From contig CAMPET010000215.1 of assembly GCA_946803715.1 (NCBI GenBank), forward strand, positions 34,053 to 59,668: a stretch of DNA of 25,616 bases, in the 5' to 3' direction. Within the stretch, counting starts at the first letter, position 1. Each line of letters starts with the position of its first letter. The notes under the pieces were generated by a model. The model was not told the origin of the DNA, did not search any database, and saw only the letters and a list, made by a program, of their open reading frames with translations. This document shows positions 21,546 to 25,616 of the stretch, in pieces. This stretch comes from Beroe ovata. Its lineage: Eukaryota > Ctenophora > Nuda > Beroida > Beroidae. A program made the position numbers and the translations under genes.

Positions 21546-21655
21546 TTGCCGGATGTTATCTATTCACTGTTTCTTGCGCACGGCTGACGGCGCGCGCAAG
21601 AAACAGCGGACCCGTACACTTACAGGTAACCGCGAGGTCACATAATATATGACAA
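21546..21655. mobile_element. Decayed C-type palindromic element
   Basis: Begins TTGCCGGATGTTATCTAT, then CACTGTTTCTTGCGC, and its complement GCGCAAGAAACAG follows at about 21594-21606, so the central hairpin is intact. The right end is not C-type. A degenerate H-like end (GAGGTCACATAATATATGAC, then AA) finishes near 21655. No target duplication is found, so it is recombined or decayed. Confidence 0.6.
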
Positions 21656-21994
21656 GCTAGGCTCCAGATCGATTCCTATCCAAGTCTAACAAGACAGACA
21701 TGAAGCTATCTAGATCTGTAAGTTGCCAAATTTAAAGATAAATTGTAAAACTAAATAAATTAGTAATAGTATTAGTATGCAATGCGAGGACTTGGTAATC
21801 AATTCAAATTCAATCACGTATTGGTCCATTTTTTAAGCTTAATATCAAAAAGGGTTTAATACTTATAGTTATAAGAACCACTCAAGTATTGGTATACTAT
21901 AGTGAAGGTGATTGAACTTGTAGTTTAACGACACAATTTAAAATCAAAATGTTTTGGTCGCCTTACCTTTCTCAAAATCAAATACGTTTACCTT

Positions 21995-23122
21995 CTAAAT
22001 TTCTACTCCTACATAAGCATTTTCACGATGGTGGAGCAAGTGACATGTTATCCCCGCGAGGATGAGGATCTGGTGAGCTGGATCGGCGATAAGAATGANG
22101 ATTGATGACAAGCAAAGCTCTGAGTGAAAGCATGTCACGATGGGAGTTGATGAGGGGAGAGAAGTCGGATAAGGAAAAGCCATACACAGCAACACACATT
22201 CGTTGACTCTGTCCACAGATGTGCTCTTCAGTCTGCCTGAAACTCTGAAATTATGCAATAATCGCCACTGATAATGTAAGAATGCAATACAACTCAAGCA
22301 ACATCGAATATTGAACAATTACCTTGAAACCGAGATTTGTAGCACACATGATAAAGGGTTGAAGTTTCTTTAAGCACGTCCATCCCTCTCTCATCTGTCT
22401 TCCTATGTCTTGGATAGGGACTGAGGAGGAGGGGAGAAATAAGAATTAGTTGCTGAGGGACTGACGGAGGGGAGATGTTAGATGAGGGAGGGGAGATGTT
22501 AGATGAGGAGGGTGAGGAGAATTTGTTTGAGGAGGGAGGGGAGAAGTTCTGAAGTTGGATAAGGAGGGAGGGGAGAAGTTGGATGAGGAGAGAGGGGGAG
22601 CTGAATGAGGAGNTGAGGAGAGAGGGGGCAGTTCTGAAGATAAATGAGGAGGGAAGCGAGGAGCTGGATGAGGGGAGAGGGGAGAAGCTGATGGGGATAG
22701 AGAGGAGAAGCGGGATGAGGAGGAAGGAAACATGTTAGATGAGGAGGGAGGGAAGGGTTTGTTTGAGGAGAGAGGGTAAAGTGGGATGAGGAGAGAGGGA
22801 AGAAGTTCTGAATTTGGATGAGGAGGGATGGGAGAAGTTCTGAAGTTGGATGAGGAGGGAGGGTGCACTTCTGAAGATAGATGAGGAGGGAGGGGAAGAG
22901 TTATAAAATTGAATGAGGAGAGAGGGAGCTAGGGAGAAGCCGGATGAAGAGAGAGGGGATATGTTGGATGGGGAGGGAGGGGAGAAGTTNTAACCCCAGA
23001 ACCAGAATGCCCGGAGAAACGTATCAGCTCGACCTGCACTATCACGTGACGCCAACACGAGGAGTACACGTGACACGAGATCCGCACGTGCTTTGCCACG
23101 TGACTTTACACGACCAAGGGAA
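21995..23122 (-). CDS. Unidentified gene, last three exons (partial)
   Basis: Three exons with matching phases: 22995-23122 (phase 2 in, 1 out), 22323-22420 (1 in, 0 out, acceptor CTCCTCCTCAG) and 21995-22244 (acceptor ATAATTTCAG). The joined frame reads, in pieces, SRVLLVLASRDSAGRADTFL, PIQDIGRQMREGWTCLKKLQ, PFIMCATNLGFKSFRQTEE and FSLSDFSPLINSHRDMLSLR. I do not recognise the family. An N at 22100 splits the last exon. Read literally, the frame ends at a TGA after about 25 more codons. If the N is an extra base, the frame instead runs to TAG at 21995-21997 through HHRENAYVGVEI. A possible first exon is 23360-23427 (ATG GCG CAG...), whose phase fits but whose donor (GTAGTT) is weak. A second candidate is the frame at 23156-23374. 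It may be a real gene or a chance chain; the phase matches favour a gene. Confidence 0.45.
22421..22989. repeat. Polypurine (GGA-rich) minisatellite, about 570 bp
   Basis: Nearly all-purine on the plus strand. It is built from variants of a roughly 24-bp unit such as GGATGAGGAGGGAGGGGAGA, with AGTTCTGA spacers. Ns at 22613 and 22990 show where assembly struggled. In the proposed minus-strand gene it fills the intron 22421-22994, giving a polypyrimidine run up to the acceptor. Confidence 0.9.
23044..23102. promoter_or_regulatory. Cluster of four CACGTG E-boxes
   Basis: CACGTG at 23044-23049, 23067-23072, 23085-23090 and 23097-23102. The first has the full TCACGTGA palindrome bound by MITF/TFE/USF-type bHLH-Zip factors. 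The sites overlap the candidate coding exon 22995-23122, where they correspond to repeated Ser/Ala-Arg codons, so they could be a coding by-product. Confidence 0.4.
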
Positions 23123-23427
23123 CTGAATGATACTGCTGGTGCTTACTCCAGGTTACTATTCGCTTCTCTCAATATTTGGGTTGTATCTGGCAATTCCGAT
23201 TTTCATACTCTGAGAAAATAACTCATTTTTCAATATCCACTCATTAACACTTTCAAAAACTACCGTTTTTTCAAATCTATACTCTAAACATCTAACTTCA
23301 TCCCCTGCTAGTTTAGAACCGGTTCCCCCAACCCTCACTGTTTCAGAAGACCTAACTACAACGACAGCGAGCAATCATCGTGCAGCAGCTCAGAGGAAGA
23401 ATTTGCGCCTGTCAAATCCTGCGCCAT

Positions 23428-24223
23428 CTGTCACACTCACCGCCATCATGGAGCTGGAACTTACAGCGCCGCGCAGCAGCAGAGTAACCATGGTTACAGC
23501 GCTAGACGCCGTGGCTGCTGCTGAGAAGTCACGAGATCTGTGCGTTGCCATGGGAACTTGGTTTGGGGAACTTCAGTTTGCGATGAGACGATATTTTCAT
23601 GTTTGGAGTTGTTTGTTGAGGACTGCGTTCAGCTGGCGGAAAGATATTTGTGTCAGTCATTTGTCCGTCATGAAATTCAAGAGAGACGAAGATAAACGTC
23701 GAGCAGAACTTAGTATAATCATTATTGTTGTTTGTTTTTGATATGTCAATGCGTCAAGGTGGCACATTGAAATAGAATTAGAACTATCTTAGGCGAAGGT
23801 AACATCATTATTTCATTCACTGAAGATTGGAGAAATGATTAGATTCAAGATTAATTTTCAATCGTTATCGATCATTGTTTTATCATAGCCATTGATGAAC
23901 TTATTATTATTTTGTTTCCGCTTTCATCAATTTTCAGCAGCATAGTTTGTTATATGATCAAAATGTATTTGATCATCTTTAATTTCAATAACTTATATCT
24001 GATATTTATGATTTGTTTATGTAATATTATTTGATTTGAAATTCAAAGTACAGTAGAAGCAATTGTATTCATTTATTTGGATCTGTTAAATCACTGAGAG
24101 TTAGACTTTTAGAGTTAACTTTTAGATACTGACAGTGACAGACTACTGAGTGGTCGGCGGTCGCTGGGGACGCATACGAACAGTTACGCACGCAACGTCT
24201 TGTCGATCGATGATAGACCCTGT
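23428..24223. other. No supported gene; possible promoter, then AT-rich spacer
   Basis: 23428-23530 is GC-richer with CCGCCATCATGG (YY1-like) near possible starts on both strands, which would suit a promoter. After about 23740 the sequence is AT-rich with no features until the element cluster. Confidence 0.35.
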
Positions 24224-24245
24224 CGCAGTCGTTGCCGGATGTAAG

Positions 24246-24501
24246 TTGTAGTTGTCAGATGTTACCTGACCTGTTTCTCGCGCGAGCGCGCCTTCATCGA
24301 AGGCCGAAACAGTTCGGCCTGTTTCGGCCTTCGATGAAGGCGCGCGCGCCGCGCGCGAGAAACTGAGGTCAGATAAAATCTGACAAAGTTGTAGGATTCT
24401 ACCCTACCGTCGGTGCGCGCGATTTTCAATCCGCCCCGATTTTCAATCCGCCCTTAACAGGGATAAAATCCCGCCAGCAAGGGTAGGGTGAAATCCTACA
24501 A
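24246..24501. mobile_element. A-type element inserted in C, itself interrupted by H2
   Basis: Ends TTGTAGGATT... and ...AAATCCTACAA, with exact 8-bp duplications GATGTAAG at 24238-24245 and 24502-24509. Without H2 and its duplication it is about 113 bp. It is the same element as B (24610-24701) in the opposite orientation, with an extra roughly 21-bp internal duplication (GATTTTCAATCCGCCC twice). Confidence 0.88.
24252..24386. mobile_element. H-type palindromic element H2, inserted in A
   Basis: 135 bp from TTGTCAGAT to ATCTGACAA, flanked by exact AGTTGTAG at 24244-24251 and 24387-24394. Its arms match H1, but its centre is longer, carrying a second inner palindrome made of CCGAAACAGTTCGG and its near-complement. 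The target duplication spans the A element's left end, so H2 arrived after A. Confidence 0.9.
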
Positions 24502-24609
24502 GATGTAAGATGTTATCTGTCCACTGTTTCTTGCGCGCGGCGCGCGCAAGAAACAGTGGAGTCAGTGGACAAATAACATCCGGCAACGCAGTCGTGAGTC
24601 GAATTAATT

Positions 24610-24701
24610 TTGTAAGATTTCACCCTACCCTTGCTGGCGGGATTTTATCCCTGGGGCGGATTGAAAATCGCGCGCACCGACGGTAGGGTAAAATCCTACA
24701 A
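24610..24701. mobile_element. A-type element B, inverted relative to A
   Basis: 92 bp from TTGTAAGATTTCACCC to GGTAAAATCCTACAA, with exact 8-bp duplications AATTAATT at 24602-24609 and 24702-24709. It begins only 15 bp past C's right target duplication. With A it forms an inverted pair of about 90-bp arms around the C hairpin. Confidence 0.9.
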
Positions 24702-24709
24702 AATTAATT

Positions 24710-25616
24710 TGGCACGACCCGCTTTGTCGCTTTGCATGAGCTATTGAGCTTGCATCATGAAATTTGCTTGGCGTACGGTGTTCCTGAAGGTTCCTTAGCA
24801 ATAATATATTGCTATGGCGATATGTATGGGACCATTTCGCACACATTCGTGTCCGACAAGGTCCCTAAACGTGCGCGGCGCGCGCGTTGCGCAACGCAAG
24901 GTCAGAATATCTTCACTTTTAGCTTTTCCAAAATTCAACTATCATTAATACAATATATTTAGATATTTATCTTTCAAAAATGTCATCACCAGTTGCATTA
25001 AAAGATAATGTGTGAATGGAAAGGTATCTTCTAAAGCAAGTTTAGTGGAATATGAATAGATTTCTTAATGCTAAAGATAGTGTATATTAATCAACTTAGG
25101 AATAAGTGAAGGTTAAATACCCATTTGTTGCATCTATTCATTTGTTTATATCTTGGTTGGGGCCTTCAGACCCCTCATATAGCATCATGGTCACTCGGGA
25201 TTATATGACACAAAACTGCCCANTTTACATTATTTTGTCATTTGGTGAGCGCGGTTGGTCAAATATTGTGACATTTTGCCCCATTTCGGAAAATGGTTCC
25301 TATCGATATAACCGGCAACGAATCCAAGTATGTGGTGTTCATGTTAGAAAGCTCATGATAATCGTGGATAACTAAGTAATCTACCTCAGAATCCTCATTT
25401 GAGTCTTTGATCGATTAATGAATAGAGTGGCAAGTGGCAACGTGAGAAAATGAAACCCTTCATATTTTGTTGGCAAATCATAAAATGGAAGAAACAATAC
25501 AGTCATCATAATGCTACCAAATGATACATATTCAGCATCAACATTCAACATCATCGATACGGTCAGTTTCATAAACCGTATAAATGGATATCATCAAAAG
25601 TTCAATCTTTTGTATA
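24710..25616. other. Right end of window; no supported gene
   Basis: 24710-24905 is GC-richer and resembles the repeat block at 21.4 kb in composition (GCGCGGCGCGCGCG near 24871). The rest is AT-rich with an N at 25223. The open frame 25106-25375 crosses that N and has no motif I know. Confidence 0.4.

Larger units (their letters stand above)
24232..24586. mobile_element. C-type palindromic element, with A and H2 inserted inside
   Basis: Ends TTGCCGGATGT... and ...AACATCCGGCAA, with exact 8-bp target duplications CGCAGTCG at 24224-24231 and 24587-24594. Its own sequence is 24232-24245 plus 24510-24586, around a CTGTTTCTTGCGCGC / GCGCGCAAGAAACAG hairpin. The left arm has about 7 extra bases relative to the right arm at the point where A inserted. 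Confidence 0.88.

Noticed and set aside
21250-21587. Overlapping open frames on both strands in GC-rich DNA
   Set aside because: High GC removes stop codons. The composition is low-complexity, and the area is a mosaic of repeats and mobile elements.
22446-23076. Long Ser/Pro-rich minus-strand open frames
   Set aside because: They are translations of the polypyrimidine minisatellite, which contains few stop-forming triplets. They cross Ns.
23156-23374. Minus-strand frame ending in NELFSQSMKIGIARYNPN, possibly an exon of the unidentified gene
   Set aside because: The sequence looks protein-like, but linking it to the next exon needs a 34-nt intron with a weak donor, which is too short for most animals.
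23403-23741. 112-codon plus-strand open frame
   Set aside because: It lies in the GC-richer possible promoter of the minus-strand gene and has no recognisable domain. A plus-strand first exon cannot be excluded.
25106-25375. 89-codon plus-strand open frame crossing the N at 25223
   Set aside because: The frame across the N is uncertain and no family motif is visible.

Overview
The window is animal (metazoan) genomic DNA. Most genes are split by short GT-AG introns, and the proteins are animal families: rhodopsin-type receptors, an LDL-A receptor, the piRNA helicase TDRD9 and a PC-esterase (PCED1) protein. It is AT-rich apart from GC-rich transposon islands at 21.0-21.7 and 24.2-24.9 kb. Single N characters at 12234, 22100, 22613, 22990 and 25223 mark an unfinished assembly. 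The sequence suggests an invertebrate, but I cannot name the species.

The main structure is a long PCED1-like gene on the minus strand. Its ATG is at 15149 and its exons run leftwards to 103, where it leaves the window. All intron phases agree, and the chain contains the GDS, NSCLWDL and DGVHW blocks of the family. Three complete genes lie inside its introns. An HSL-type alpha/beta hydrolase (+, 13097-14448) lies in intron 3. A five-exon class A GPCR (+, 9199-10895) and an intronless LDL-A GPCR (-, 3892-6195) lie in the ~10.9 kb intron 6. One PCED1 exon (4) is present twice in a tandem duplication of about 0.42 kb. The two exon copies differ only at silent sites, but an N sits at the junction.

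To the right, on the same strand and upstream of PCED1, come a coiled-coil protein (15453-16193) and an uninterrupted 1382-codon TDRD9 gene (16574-20722). The three minus-strand genes lie close together (about 300-380 bp apart). Splice acceptors lie directly before the start codons of PCED1 and the coiled-coil gene. This could mean 5'UTR introns, read-through splicing or spliced-leader trans-splicing.

From 20.7 kb to the end lie a partial unidentified minus-strand gene (21995-23122, perhaps starting near 23427) and a cluster of small palindromic transposable elements. One intron of the unidentified gene is a 570 bp polypyrimidine minisatellite. The elements begin TTG and end CAA. Five insertions carry exact 8-bp target duplications. 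Three of them are nested one inside another, and one has a matching uninterrupted target sequence nearby.
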